Shown here one piece after another: positions 40,501 through 55,000 of a DNA stretch of 64,000 nt. This stretch comes from Amaurobius ferox (Eukaryota; Arthropoda; Arachnida; Araneae; Amaurobiidae). The position numbers and the translations under genes were made by a program. The stretch is taken from assembly GCA_951213105.1 (NCBI GenBank), contig OX578152.1, positions 68,178,727-68,242,726 on the forward strand, in the 5' to 3' direction. Numbering within the stretch: the first letter of the stretch is position 1; each line of letters begins with the position of its first letter. A model generated the notes under the pieces. That model was not told the DNA's origin, ran no database searches, and worked only from the letters and a program-made list of their open reading frames with translations.

Positions 40501-43406
40501 AAAATAGCTCTGAAAGAGATAGCCAAGTCAGCCAAAAATGTAATATTACGTCATACTTTGAATTCAACCTAATACAAGACAGACGATGCAGTACAGGTAA
40601 TCATTTCTGGAACTCTGACAACTAATATATGTTAATTGCTATTACTTATATAACAGAATTGTGTGAGTATTAGAGTTGAAAATTCTGAGGCTATAAGGCA
40701 GCTGATGTCTCATGTACACAAAAACCAAAAGCAGGTGTTTTCAAATGTTCCAGGGACAATATTGGTGCTGTAGGATAATTTCCCTCTCACATACCATGTT
40801 TGTTTATGTTTAGGTACTTGTTTCAACTGTAAAGGGGTTTATCTCCCAGTGTTTCCTTTAAAGCTGTTGGGTGGTATTTTTAATGATATTTTTTGGAGAT
40901 TAACATGCTATAGTTCTGTGTTTAACTTTTTTAAATTTTAATGCTGTTCATGAAAATGGGTGTTTATGTTATCTAATTACAAATTAATATTTATGAAATG
41001 AACTACATGCATGCTGTAAAACTTCAACATTATGCGATAGTTGTCATTTATAACCAATATGCCAAATATTATTGTACTGCCTCTTAGATGAAATTGGTTT
41101 AAGAGCCAGTGGCCACTAGGAAAAAATGGGTAGTTTCAGCTTTACTGAATATAGAAAATACCTTTTTTATAATTTAAACTAAGAAAATAAATATAAGAGT
41201 GATAACTGTACAGTTTTTAGGAAGAATTTTATTAGAAATTTTCAGCACCCCAAAGACTTTTACACTGATTTCCTCACATAATAGTTAATGTGTAAAAAAT
41301 TCCTATGTTCTGTTTTTGCTCATTATTTGTTTTTAAAATGATTGAAATATTGCATGTCAAATGTTAACTAAATGTATATATTCTTTAAAGCTATTTTTCT
41401 CTGTAATAAGAAATATTAACTTTGTAATTTTTTTGTACTTAAAGCACACATATTAGTTAGTATTTGTACCAAGTTTCAGAAAAAAACATTAGGGGCCATT
41501 TTTTTTTATAGCCCATTCAAGTTGCTTATCAATCCGAAAGTGATTTTTGCATTTGTCATATGATAACAATATTAAAATATATCTTTTTTATTATTTTGAT
41601 ATGGCACTTATATTTTTGATATAAATAGCTTTAAATTGGTACCAGAATTATTTCATTTGAGCCATTAATTCTCAAGCTATTACATTTTTAAACATTAGTG
41701 CAAAATCAAAGATGGCAGCCATTTGGCAAAAACGACCATTTTTCAGATGCCTGTATCTAGGCCATTATTGGGATATATATATTACAAATTCAGATTTGAT
41801 GGTCTTATTATGTGTATTCATGGTAAAAATAATAATAAAAAAAAAATATGACTATAGTGCAACACTCAAAGGGTGCACCCGTATGGAATGACCCACTTTC
41901 AAGTTTAAGAACACTTTTTCAGGTTTAAATCTGATTAAATTTATAATTAGTAGTGTACCTATGGCAAATGTTTAACGAAATTTTCAACTTTCCTTAACTT
42001 TAGAGTCCATTATCTTTTTCCAGGATTTTTCCTTAAGTTAAGCCCTTTTACTTACTGAAAAGTTCATAGTATATTTTATGTATATAAATTAATGATTCAT
42101 CTCCGAAAGGAAAATAAGCAATGACATAAACACATGTATTTAACATTTTCCTTGTTCTAATTGTTTACACTTTATACAAAGCTGTTTAATTTCTATAAAA
42201 TATGGTGTAAAACTTTTCATCAATATATTTTTGTTGCTGCTGAAAATAATTACAGTGATATTTATTCATCACATTTTATTACAATTATATATTTCATTAA
42301 GTATCAATATTTAGTCGTTTTTAAAATAAATTTGAGTAATTTAGATAATTTTAAATGTTACCTAAGCATTATCCTTGTTCGAGGGTCATCAATTGAATAA
42401 TTCTGCATTAGAATTTAGATTACATGGTCAAGTAATTTTAGGAAGGTTGGTTCTAGCTCCTGCGGAATACCTCCTGAAATATGCAATCTAATTTGGCAAA
42501 GCTATTTTTATGCAATGAGACTGAATCCAGGAAATGCTTTGATATATGTTTTATCCTTCTACACCTCCCTGCAGAACGAGAATTAAAATAACTTTTATCA
42601 GTCTGTAATGCCTACTTATAATTTGAAAATGACTCAACCAATTTTCATGCTTTTTTAGCTGGTTTGTTAATCCTAATAGGAAACACATTTAAGGCTAAAA
42701 TATTTCTGATTTTGTAACATGTTACACTTATTTTAGGGGCAACTATTATCCAATTAGCAATTATTATCCAGGGCAAAGCCAGATATTTTTCGCCAGTCAT
42801 TCCATATATAGCTTAGTAGTTCTGAGTATCTGTGGACCAATATCAAAAATTTGTCTTATAATTTAAAATGACATAAAATCAGATTCTTTGCACAATGAAA
42901 ATTATGAAGATTGTAGTGTCAAAAGGGGAAAAGAAAATTCACTTTCAATATTTTACATGCTATCATTTTTTCATAACTGCTTAAGCTGCATTCTTATTGT
43001 CTCAAAAGGATGAATGTGGCTAATTATAACTCTGTTATACTCAACCATCCTATCATCACTATTTTGATAAAATGTTAAACTTACTCTGATACAGCATAGC
43101 AATTTTTATGTATAAATAAATTGTATGCATTTGTAATTCTCCTCCCCTCCACACATTGAAAATTTTATGTTCAAACAAAATACCTTTAATAGCTGGCAAT
43201 CAAGGTTTAGGTATTCTAATGATAATATATAGAGCGAGATATTCTTAACTATATCAGTTTTAAACTCTACTTTGGAAATAATTTTTGCACTAAAATGCGT
43301 TGTTTAATAACATAAAAGAAATGTGGAAAAATTTTTTACTGTTTTAAATACAAAAAAAAAAAAATATTAATAAAAAATAAATAATAAATAAATAAAAAAT
43401 AAATAA

Positions 43407-43443
<37 letters not shown>

Positions 43444-46201
43444 TATTTAATAATATTGTCATTAAAGATTTATATAAAGTTATTATCTCTCTTTATCAAG
43501 ACTATCTATCTGCCAATAATGTTGCATTTAATGTCAAAAACTTTCCTATGCTCTTACACTTTGTGTTATACAACAATTATATTATCCAAGGTGATAACAT
43601 TTATATACAAACATCTGGTGCACCACAAGGTGGCTGTAGTAGTAGTATACTCGCTAACTTATATCTTTATTATTATGAATGTCATTTTAACTCTAATTCA
43701 TATATTATATATAGATATGTTGACGACTTAATTTGTATTATCATTGATGATTCCTATCCAATTAATATTGATTTTTACCCATCTAACCTAGAATTAATTC
43801 CTAATGAGCCTAGCGTTAGTCAAACTGTAAATTTTTTAGACCTAAATTTAGATACCCTCAATAATCATGTAATCACCAATCTATATGACAAAAAAGATTC
43901 TTACAACTTCACTATCATAAAGCTGCTATCATATCAATCTTGTAATTCTATTCAATTGTTTAGAAACATCATTTTAAACCAGCTATTTCGAATACATCGA
44001 CTTTCTGATCCTCGGTTTCACTTTCTCCACATCAATAATCTTAAACGCATTTGTCAAAATTACTAATATCCGGAAGTATCTGTAAATAATATTATTAATA
44101 ATTTCAAATATACCACATAATCATTTTACACATGCATTATTTATCTTTGATTGGATAACTCAATTTTGAGAATTCACCCATTCTTATCACCTAACTTACC
44201 ACTTGGCCTGAGTCTAATACTGTTTACTATTTTCGAATGACTGTTTTCCACTTTTCCTGAGTCCTATACTGATTACTATTTTTGAAAGTCTCCATACATA
44301 TTATGTATCGTTTAAATGTATTCATTCTGGTGCCCACTCGCATTGACGAAGTGAGGTGAAATGCTCAGTCGCTTATTCAACTTACATGTGGTGGCAATGC
44401 TTGTGAGTTCATATTTCTGTTCGAGGAGGTATTTTTCTGATTTGTAATTCAATTGATTTATTTTTCTCCTTCCACTAGCGAGTTCCAATGGTGTCTATAG
44501 TTAAATACTATCCCCATTGTCAGAAACTGGCTATTCTATCGGTTTTAATTCGAATTGTATGGCTGTCCTGATAAGAATGCAATTTCGAACTAACCGCCAT
44601 TTTTGTGTAGTTTCAATTGATTGTTCTCTATGTCTTAATCTTTTATCTTGAGCTAATTATTATTGCCTTTTCTCATTTTTGACGTGTTTTATTTTTATTT
44701 ATATTTATATTTATATACTTTTACTTGTGAATTTTGTATCGTAATATTCTTCTCATCCCCCTTCACCATTGTAGTGATACTGTCCTACCGCCACGAGAAA
44801 GTCTCTGAACAGGGTTGCCGCAAGTAGACGAGTCGAAGAAAGGAGGGAGAAAGGTTTAAAATCGACTGCAACATTTGGCAAATCAAGCGCACTTCGTTAA
44901 GCGAAGAATCCGTTTCGTTTATCATGATGTACTAAAAGAAAATAGTAGATGTTTTTTATCCGCCAGTTAAACAAAATTTTCGTATTAAATGACATTAAAT
45001 TATAAATTAACTTTAAAATTTCTCGTCATTTAAAGTCAGAAAATAATTTGTTATTATAGGCGACAGCGGTTACGGAAAGCCGTCAATCTATTAGAACAAA
45101 GTAGTTTTAGATATTTTATTTTAGGTTCGGGCGATTTTGGGAGAGAAAAGCTTACAATTTAAAACTAGAATTTATATCATTTTATTTAAAACTAAATTTC
45201 AAATTAAATGAAAATTATTACAGTTTTCAATCAGCAAGTTACAGAATTATTAGCCAGCAAAAAGGAAAAAATAAATGATAAATAAGCAAAATTATGACTT
45301 TAAAATATTCATTCTTTTCATATTTTTCAATCAATTATAAAATATTCATTCACATTCATTGGAATAACTATTATCTACTATGTCCGAATCACTTGAAATG
45401 TTTTTACATGAAGAAGAGTCTGAATCGCTATCCGACAGATTTATCACTAATTTCTTCACAATATCTTCTATCAGTCCATCTTTCTTTGAATAAATATTCT
45501 CTATTTTTTCAATAAATATTCTCTATTTTTTCAGTGTTTTTTCCATTCATTTTGTGTTACTTTTAAAATAGCTTCTTAAGCAATAATTGTAAATTGTTCA
45601 AATAGATAAAATACTCATCTCAGTGTCATTAAGCGATTTCCCCCTCACGTTTTATCTTTTTAACTAATGACGCTGAAACCTCTGTCGCTTTCGCAGTTCT
45701 CTTCATTGCATTTGAAATTGGTATTTTTAGAGAATGTGCGGTTTTTCCTCTTCAAAAAATGCCGTAACATTGTGGACTATTGCACATGCTTGCGAATGCA
45801 GTCTTTCCACTTTTAAATGTAGTCATTTTTCAACTAGACAAAATCCCCAAAGTGTGCAACACAATACAAGTTACTTCACAGCTTTAAAAATCACAGAATG
45901 CGAGCGTCTAGCATTGGCCCTAGTACAAAGCGAAATGCGACTTTCGTCGGTTCTATCTGCGCCAAATCCAAAAAAGCGCTTTCCGTCACACCTAAAATGC
46001 AGTGGAATAACCTGTTTCCATAGCGACCGCCACCATAACGTCTGCTGTCTGGGGACTTTCTCGTGGCGGTAGGACAGTATGTTACCTTCTATCTTTATCC
46101 TTAGTCTTGGTCTGTAGTTACTCATTTGTAACAGATATGGTAGTGATTGGTTTTTTTGTACATACAGTAGTTTATACGTAATTTTCGATTAAAATCTTTC
46201 A

Positions 46202-46238
<37 letters not shown>

Positions 46239-48878
46239 AATGTAAAAGATAATGGATTGGATTATACTAAAATATTTATCAACTTTTAATCTACATAAAA
46301 TCTTGAAGAACCTTTATATATAAAATTAAATAACATTCCATATTTAAAAAGGTTTAAAATATTCATCTAAACCTAAACAATAATGTAACTATATAACGAA
46401 TTTAAATATAATCTGTTACATTGTCACAGACTTATATCAGCTACAGTTTTCTTTGCAAAGTTGAAGCTAAATTTTAATCACTTAGAAGTGGGAACTCTGG
46501 GTGTTAATAAAAGTGCTTTCTGGAGACCTAACTCAATACCAGTATAAATTTGAGTCGATTATTTAAAAAGATACATTCCTAAAATGTACTGCATAATCTT
46601 GGATTTTTAGATTAAAATTGTTTTATATTCTTATAATTTTAATCTTAAATTATGATCATTTAATGCTTTTCTAAAAGTAAAAGAAACAAACATGTAATTT
46701 GTTTGCTTGTTAGATCAATAGAAATGCCAAACACATGGGTGTCCTGGTAAAATTCTGATAATTGGGAAGTTTTGTATAAGAATAAGTAAACAACCATACA
46801 GTTTGCCATAAATTTCAATAAAACTTTTGAAAAAATATTGAATTTGACATGAATGGTATATACAAAACACTGATGAAAATTCTGTTCTTTTGTCAACTTT
46901 CAAATATATTATTGCATTATTACCTTTATTTTCGTTTGATTATCAACCACTTCACTTTAAATATTTTTTTCATTTTTGATATAGAAATGGCAAAATTGTG
47001 AAAGAAAAATTTATTGAATGTAATCACATATATAAGAATGATTACATTCAATTAATGATAAATTTTAAAATCAAAATTGTCAAAGAAAAATTTAAATGAA
47101 TTCAATGTAATCATGCATATAAGGATGATTACATTCAATTCATTTAATTTTTTTTTGACAATTTTGATTTAAAAATAAGTATATATATCATTTCGATGTT
47201 ATCACTTCTATTATTCCTTAAAATTATGTTAATGCCCAAATACAATTCTTTTATTGGTGCCCCACAATTTTATTTTTAGTCACATATGATCAAGAACGTT
47301 GTGATAGCTAAAAATGTTTTTTTTTACTTATTAGTGCATTTCACTAAAACAGTGCATTTTAAAAAGTTTTTATATTTTATTTTATAATTTTTAATCTTTA
47401 TCACTTTTGTAAATAATTTTTTATCAGATATGAAATCAAAACTTTTTATGATAAATTTATAGAGGTTCTTTATATATAAAAACATCAATTTATAACTCAA
47501 CGTGACCAGCACTACATGTGAAAAATTATCTCCTTTATATATATATATATATAGCTCCCTCATCTAATGATATAGATTTTGATTTTTATCCTCCAAATTT
47601 ATCCCTTTTACCAAACGAAAGCAACTTCTCGTCTAGCGTTAATTTCTTAGATGTAACTCTATCTCTTGATAATGAATATTCATTTTTGTCAAACATTTAT
47701 GATAAAAGAAAAAGTTTTCCTTTTAAAATTCACAAGATAATCAATTTTAACTCATGTATGAGTAAACAGGTATATAAAAATATTTTAATAAATCAATTTC
47801 ATAGGATTTTTAGGTTATGTGAAAATACACAATACAGTAACCATCTTGCAGATTTATTTCGATACTGTAAGACTGAATCATATCCAGTTAATTTTGTTAA
47901 ATATCACTTTAGAAATTTTGAATACTATTTATAATATATTATTTATTGTTTTAGTCTAATTTGAAATTGCTATTGTATACTTTGAACATTAAAATATTCT
48001 TTGAGATTTTAATGTCTTAGTAATAAATTTTGGATACATATTATATAATTGTTAATTATTAATTATTAATGAGTTTATTGCGTATTTTTTTATTTTATTA
48101 TTTTAAATTTATTTTTTATTTATTTATTTTATCTTTATATCTCTATTTTTTGGGTTTGAAACTTATAAATATGTATAGTTAAACATGCAGAAGTATTTCC
48201 TATAATTCACATCAGATGGCGCTCTCTTGTACTCTTTCCTAATACTTTGTTTAGTGTAACGAAAATGTGTCTTGTATAATGGTGAAGAAAGGTATGACTT
48301 TAATTCTATCCGAATCATTGTGGATTGTTGGTTAGATTGCTTATATGTTTGCTTAATGCACTTTCATTATATTCCTTCCAATTTCCTTTTGATTATTTTT
48401 TGTCATTTTCGTTTATGTTATAGTCTGGAAATGTGTCGGATCTTTTGACGTTATTTCAGCCATGCGGCTGTATCGTTAAGCGAAACACATTTGGAACCTC
48501 TGTGGATGCAAAGATCCTTGATAAGCTGGATTCACAGAGCTTCTATCCTATTTCATATTTTCGGATTGTATCATTTCTCTTATTTTGTCATTTTAATATT
48601 TGGAGCCTCCAGATTTTGATAATGCTTTGTTGTTTGAACTTGATTAGTATGCTTCGCTCTTGAATGTTGATAAATTCATGTGTAATATTCATATTTAAAA
48701 TTTAGATCTTTTTGTCTGTTATGGTAGCATTGTTTTCCTTTTGTCTGATATTTCCTATCATATCATAATTAATTAATTTTCCTCCGTATTGTATTTGAAC
48801 CAGGGTATGACACTGATCATGTTTTAAATTAGTATAACTATTTTAATTTTATTTTTAATTTTATCTTATTTATTTATT

Positions 48879-48914
<36 letters not shown>

Positions 48915-49005
48915 GAGACTATATATATTTTATTATATATATATAATAAAATATAAAATGAAAATCCAATGACTGTAGTATAGAGATGTTGTAACTCATA
49001 ATACA

Positions 49006-49081
<76 letters not shown>

Positions 49082-52000
49082 TGAAGCTTAATATTAAACT
49101 CTTTTTAATTATTTTACAACAATGGGATTTTTACAGGTCATTCTGAGCATGAATCTGGGGAAAGGTCAGGATCTGGGGAGAAATTAACTCAAATTTGATG
49201 AAATATTGTATTGTAATCAAAAATACATATTTTCGTAAAATTTTAAGAAAATCAGCTTGGTAGAAGTGGGTCAAAAGCTGATTTCAAGATTTTATCCAAA
49301 CAAACAAACAGTAGTCATGTAAAAAGTTAGTTTTTAACATCAATATGTTGCCATTCAGAGACAAAATTGTATAAATAATAAAGCAACAAATGTTTTATAA
49401 AAAGCAAACTGAAAAAATTAATGTACCGGCACATTAGGTCGGGCCAAAAAATAAGACTTTTAATGAACCCTCCTTCAAAACATTTATGTAAAATAAGTAC
49501 TACAGCATGCAAGTACATTTCAGCTTTTGTATAAGCTGTTTCGCACAATAAGTATAAGATATTGCAGCTTTTGATTATATGCAGAAAAAAATATACTGGA
49601 CTTATAAATATTTATCAAAATAAAAAAATTATATATTCATAAAAACATTGATTATGGAATAATTTTTTATGTTTACAAAGTTATGAATTTAACTTACATT
49701 GACATTGCTTCGCCGATATTCCCATTTGAATTAGCTTCAAAAATGCTGTTATTATCACACTGAAAAAAAGAAGAAATAATTATTATACTATTCATAATAA
49801 AAAAAAGGGGGAATCATATTTAAATGAATATATTTTTGAAAGATCTGTTTTATTATTCCAAAACATAGAGTTCTTTTGAAATTAAAGTTTTCCCTTTACA
49901 AAAGACTTTGGAGAGAATCGGAGGTGGCTCCAGTCTGATTGAGCTGGGTTTTGCGGGAATAACACTATGTAAAATAAAACTCCAGTATGTTCAATAAATT
50001 TATTCAATTTTTTTCAGACTCATTTTTTTTTTTTTTACAGGCTTTCAAAGCACTACAAGTTACTCACTAAAAATATACAGATAGTTAATAAATAAGCTCT
50101 CAAATATTTACAGATAGTTTAGTTTTCACCCCGATTTCATCTGGAAACTCCGAAAATAAACTTCACCTCAAAATATCCAATTGTTTTACTAACTTGTTTT
50201 GCAGCATATAAATTAAACTTATACAATATATTTGATGAGATTTTATGTTGAAGTTAATCTGATTGAATGTTAATCGGATCATTGAAGTTAATGAGATTTT
50301 ACATTGAAGTGAATCTGTGCAATGTATGTATCCTCTCTAGTTTAACAATTATTCAATGAAAATTTACAAAATTTAATAGGTAAGTCACTTGTACTTTACC
50401 CTAGTACTGATCAGATTTTGGTATGATTCAAAAAATTAAAACCTGTCTCAGGTCATTAAAATCTACCATAAAAAAACTAAATATGATATAATTCATTGAT
50501 TAAATGCTTATTACTTTCCTTATACACATACTAGCAGCATACCCATTCTTCGTACGGAGTATATAATATAAAGAAACTTAAAATTCACAATTGTGTGCAA
50601 ATTCCTATAGTATACTAAATGACATTTTTAATCAAAATATTCTGTTAAAATATTTAATTTATTGCTCCAAAAAGACGTTTAAGAATCTTAGATTAGAAGA
50701 TATGTCAGAGTTTCAGTAGAAGATTACCTGCATTACAATGAGTCTCAAAAACCTTTGCCAAAATAAAACAGATGACGCAATAAATTGAAAATATCAATAA
50801 TCCCAAGAATCTTCATACCAGAAAGCCATACTTGATTCCAATATATGCCAATATATGTCAAAATATATGTCAATATACCTGAACTACTTATATTCTCATA
50901 GATTAGAGGATATATCCGTACATTTGTAGAAAATTACTCATACAATGTACAATATACGAGCTTCAGCAATTTTTACTGCAATAAAACAATGGCATAATAA
51001 CTTGAAAATATCAATAATCTCTGAATCAATAATCCCCGAAAATATCAATGATAATAATGTTTAAACCTGAAGGCCGTAATTGATATTATCTAGTCAAAAA
51101 TGCAATGGCAATGAAATTTATTTTATATACATATCTTCTTTATTCAAATCAGAAAAGATTTAATAAAAATCGTCTGCCTCATAACACAGTGAATTTAAAT
51201 CCGTTCCTAACCGACATGCTAAGACGTTGCTAAGATGTAAAATATCATCTGAATAATGCTCTCTGAATATATCTCTATGGAAGGTTTGGCAACATTTTCG
51301 TCAATTTTGCGACATTTTAAAAAATCGCCAAATTTATCACCAAGTGGGACTGTAGAGCTGACAGGCCCACTTGGCGACAAATTGACGAAACATCCTCACA
51401 ATACTATCCCCTAACAAAACACAATTCATTTCATTTCTTTAGCACAATTTTATCAATTTCAAGATATTTTTATTGATTAACAAACATTAATATCAATTTG
51501 GTGACATTTTAAGAATTCGCTAAATATGTTACTAAGTAGGATGGTTGAACTGACAGACAAATGCAAAAGAAACATCATTTCAATACTCTCTACAAAACAA
51601 ATTTCATTTCATTGATTTGCATTGTCTTTAAAAAAATGATGACATTTCCGTCAATTTGGCAATGTTTAAGAAAAGTTGCCAAGTTAGCGATATCTCACCA
51701 AATTTGTAGCTCTGAATTTGCAGATCTGCATAAAACATCCTGATCCCGTTTGTATATACTAAATGAAAACACTAAAATTGTATTAGAAGATATACCAGTT
51801 CTACTTTTTTTCTATTTCAACAATCGGCTAAATGAATTTATTGGCTAATTTGCAGATCTGCATAAAACATCCTGATCCTGTTTGTATATACTAAATGAAA
51901 ACACTAAAATTGTATTAGAAGATATACCAATTCTACTTTTTTTCTATTTCAACAATCGGCTAAATGAATTTATTGGCTAAAACACAATATATATGATTTT

Positions 52001-55000
52001 ATTAGCTAAACACAATATATAAACTTGAAAATTCTTTGCCAAAATAAATGAAAGTGATGTGCGCAGTCCGCAATTAATATTATCAAAAGAAAAATCAAAC
52101 TGTTCATTTATAAGATATATTTTTATATCCATTTATTTATTATTCAAATCGAAAAAATACTAATAAACATTAACAAATGCATTTAAATTGAATAACCATT
52201 TTGATTTCTTAATACTTTTCATTGTTGATTAAAAACTTGTGAAAAATAAACCATGGTGATAGATTTTCCATTTAAATTCATGTTTCAAACATTCATGGTT
52301 TGTTTATCCCTTTGAGGAGCGTCCCAGAAGCGTTTCAGAGTGGATCGCCCCGAAAGCGTTCCCAGTCAAACACACACTCTGTTTTATTATAAGTAGAGAT
52401 AATGTATAAGGAAAGTATTGTGACAGGGTCGAAAATTTGAATTCGAGTTTTCGACAGGATATCATGTTTCAAGCATCCCTGATCACGAATCGAACATTTT
52501 TGAGGTGATGTCTGTGTGTGGAAGTATATATGTGTGTGTGTGTGTGTCAGTGAGTCTGTAGAGACGATATCTCACGAACAAATGGAGCGATTCGAATGAA
52601 ATTCGGTTCAAAAATTACAATCCATGAATACTGGAAGCCTATTGTTTTTAAACACAATCAAATATTCAGAACCGCCCTAAATTTTTGAGTGAAATCTTGA
52701 AAAATTCATCAAAAAATCAAAACTTTAATAAAGTTACACAAGTAGACATTTCTTATGTAAATTTTCCTTAGAAAATGATTGACATAAACTTTAGAACACT
52801 AGCATGAACCGTTCTCGAGGTATTGCACATTTTTCAAATAAATTTATAAAAAAATCCCATAAATTAAAAAAAATATATTAACTGTTGAGAAACATGTTCA
52901 CTTTTCATATGTCACCAAATTTATCATGCGATAAATTTGGTGACATCATTCTAGTGGATCTAGCTCGTTCCATTCACAAGAAAATATACTTTGAGTAATA
53001 CTTTTGTATTTGAACAGCAATCTGCTATAAGAATAACTTATTTCTCCATCCATAACGCTTGGTGAGATTTTGGCAATGAATTTGGCGGAATGTCGCCAAA
53101 TTGGCGACTTTTTTAAATGTTAACAAATTAACGAAAATCTTGCTAAATGTATAAAAATGATGCTAAATCAATGCAAATGACGACTAATTAACGAAATGTC
53201 AATATCTTGAAAAGAATATAAGTATCCACTATAGAAATAACCTATTTTCTTTTACTGTAAAAGTAGTAAATTCATTACATTATATAAGGGAAGTCATGTG
53301 TTGCCCACATCAGATTTTTTTATATGCAATTTTTGATGACAGATAATAAGATTAACAACATTTCTCCAGAATAGTATTTTTCATACTTCTTTTGTAGCAA
53401 AACACTTTTAAAATTCGATTTGATAGCGGAACCCCAAAATGAAAAAAGTCTGTAGTCCAAATTATGCATTAAAAATTTTATGCTTTTTTTTTATATTTTA
53501 AGGAAAATTTACATAAAATTATGGCATTGAGGAAGTTTTCGAAAAACACTGCTCTGGGACAAACTGTTCTCGAAAAATTTAATTATTTTTTGTAATTTTC
53601 ATGTGTTAGCAACATTTCATAATGCAATAAATTGCCAGATGAAAAAAAAATCTTTTAAACTGTAAATTGAATATAATTTCAAATAAAACATCATGTCATT
53701 TTGTGCAAACTCAATTTAATGGATTATGGAAAAAGTGAAGAAAAAATTAATTTCAACCTGTAGGGAAAGCCATGTGTAGGCCACATCAGATGTATTTAAA
53801 TGCACAACAAAAATCTTAGAAAATGAGTTTTTTCTTGCAAATACAAGGTAGAATCAAAAAGTTCGGAGACTGTGCTGATATCTCCAACCCTGATTGGCGG
53901 AGAGGGGAACGATTTTACAGTGGAGTAGAGGCACATGTGACGCGAGATGTGAAAATGAAAAAGGAAGTCCACAGTGTGGAAAACCCAGGCCGTCCGACTC
54001 ATCCAGAGGACTTGAGCAACTATTTGGACGACCGGAGAGGTCCACAGTATAGAGTTTTTCCAGACAATGTATGTCAGTGAACTATAGCCGTTCGCATACG
54101 TCGAAAACGGAAATCGCGTTTGAAGAACAACGTGCGAATATCAAATTCTGCCAGCGTTTGGGGAAATCGCCGACAGAAACATGGCACCTGCTGCAACAAG
54201 TGCCATGTTTCTGTCAGCGATTTCCCCAAACGCTGGCAGAATTTGATATTCGCACGTTGTTCTTCAAACGCCATTTCCGTTGAACAAGAACGACTACAGT
54301 TCACCGACACGCATTGTCTGGAAAAACCCTGCTTTTTCCTTTTCACATCTCGCGTCACATGTGCCTCTGCGCCACGGTAAAATAGTTCTCCTCTCCTTCA
54401 ATCAGGGTTGGAGATATCAGCACAATCTCTGAACTTTTTGAGCCTATCTTGTAGAACTTACTAATGCTCAAAAATGACATTTACAAATGTGTCCTATAAT
54501 ATTGCATATAAAAAACCAACTTATTTTGCCATGTTTAATACATTTTTTAATTTTATGCAACTCTTTTTATAAATTTATGCAAAACCTGTGTAATATTTTG
54601 GAATTTAATGTCAGCTTTCTGAAATAAATGCTATTTATTTTCTCATGACAAATTACATCTTACTTAATGAAGAAAGATGTCTTTCTATGTGCACAATCTG
54701 TAGCGCAAAATCTAAGCGTTGTACAAACATGAAATTTGGTACACAGGTACTTCTCGACATACACAGGTGCACCTTGGTGTTGTTGTTTTTAATTTTTAAT
54801 TAGTTTTTTTTATTATTATTTTATGTTTCAGCCCAATTTACACTGATTTTGACCAATTTTTTATCCAATTCCTTAGTAAACGAAAATATTATCACAGAGT
54901 TTACTTAACGCCATCAGAAAGATCAAAAAATTCTCTTTCAAACAAACTTTGAACATAGTCCATATGATGAATAGACAGATTTTAATTAATTTTTGAAAAA

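Noticed and set aside
43456..43731. 91-codon frame at the start of RT element 1
   Set aside because: Shifted frame of the RT; the other frame holds YVDD and the remaining motifs.
45734..46072. 112-codon plus-strand open frame
   Set aside because: It lies antisense to the transposase remnant and inverted repeat of the Tc1-like element; no family resemblance in this frame.
54071..54380. Overlapping plus and minus open frames as separate genes
   Set aside because: They arise because the mariner N-terminus is present as an inverted pair; each is only a transposase start running into the opposite arm.
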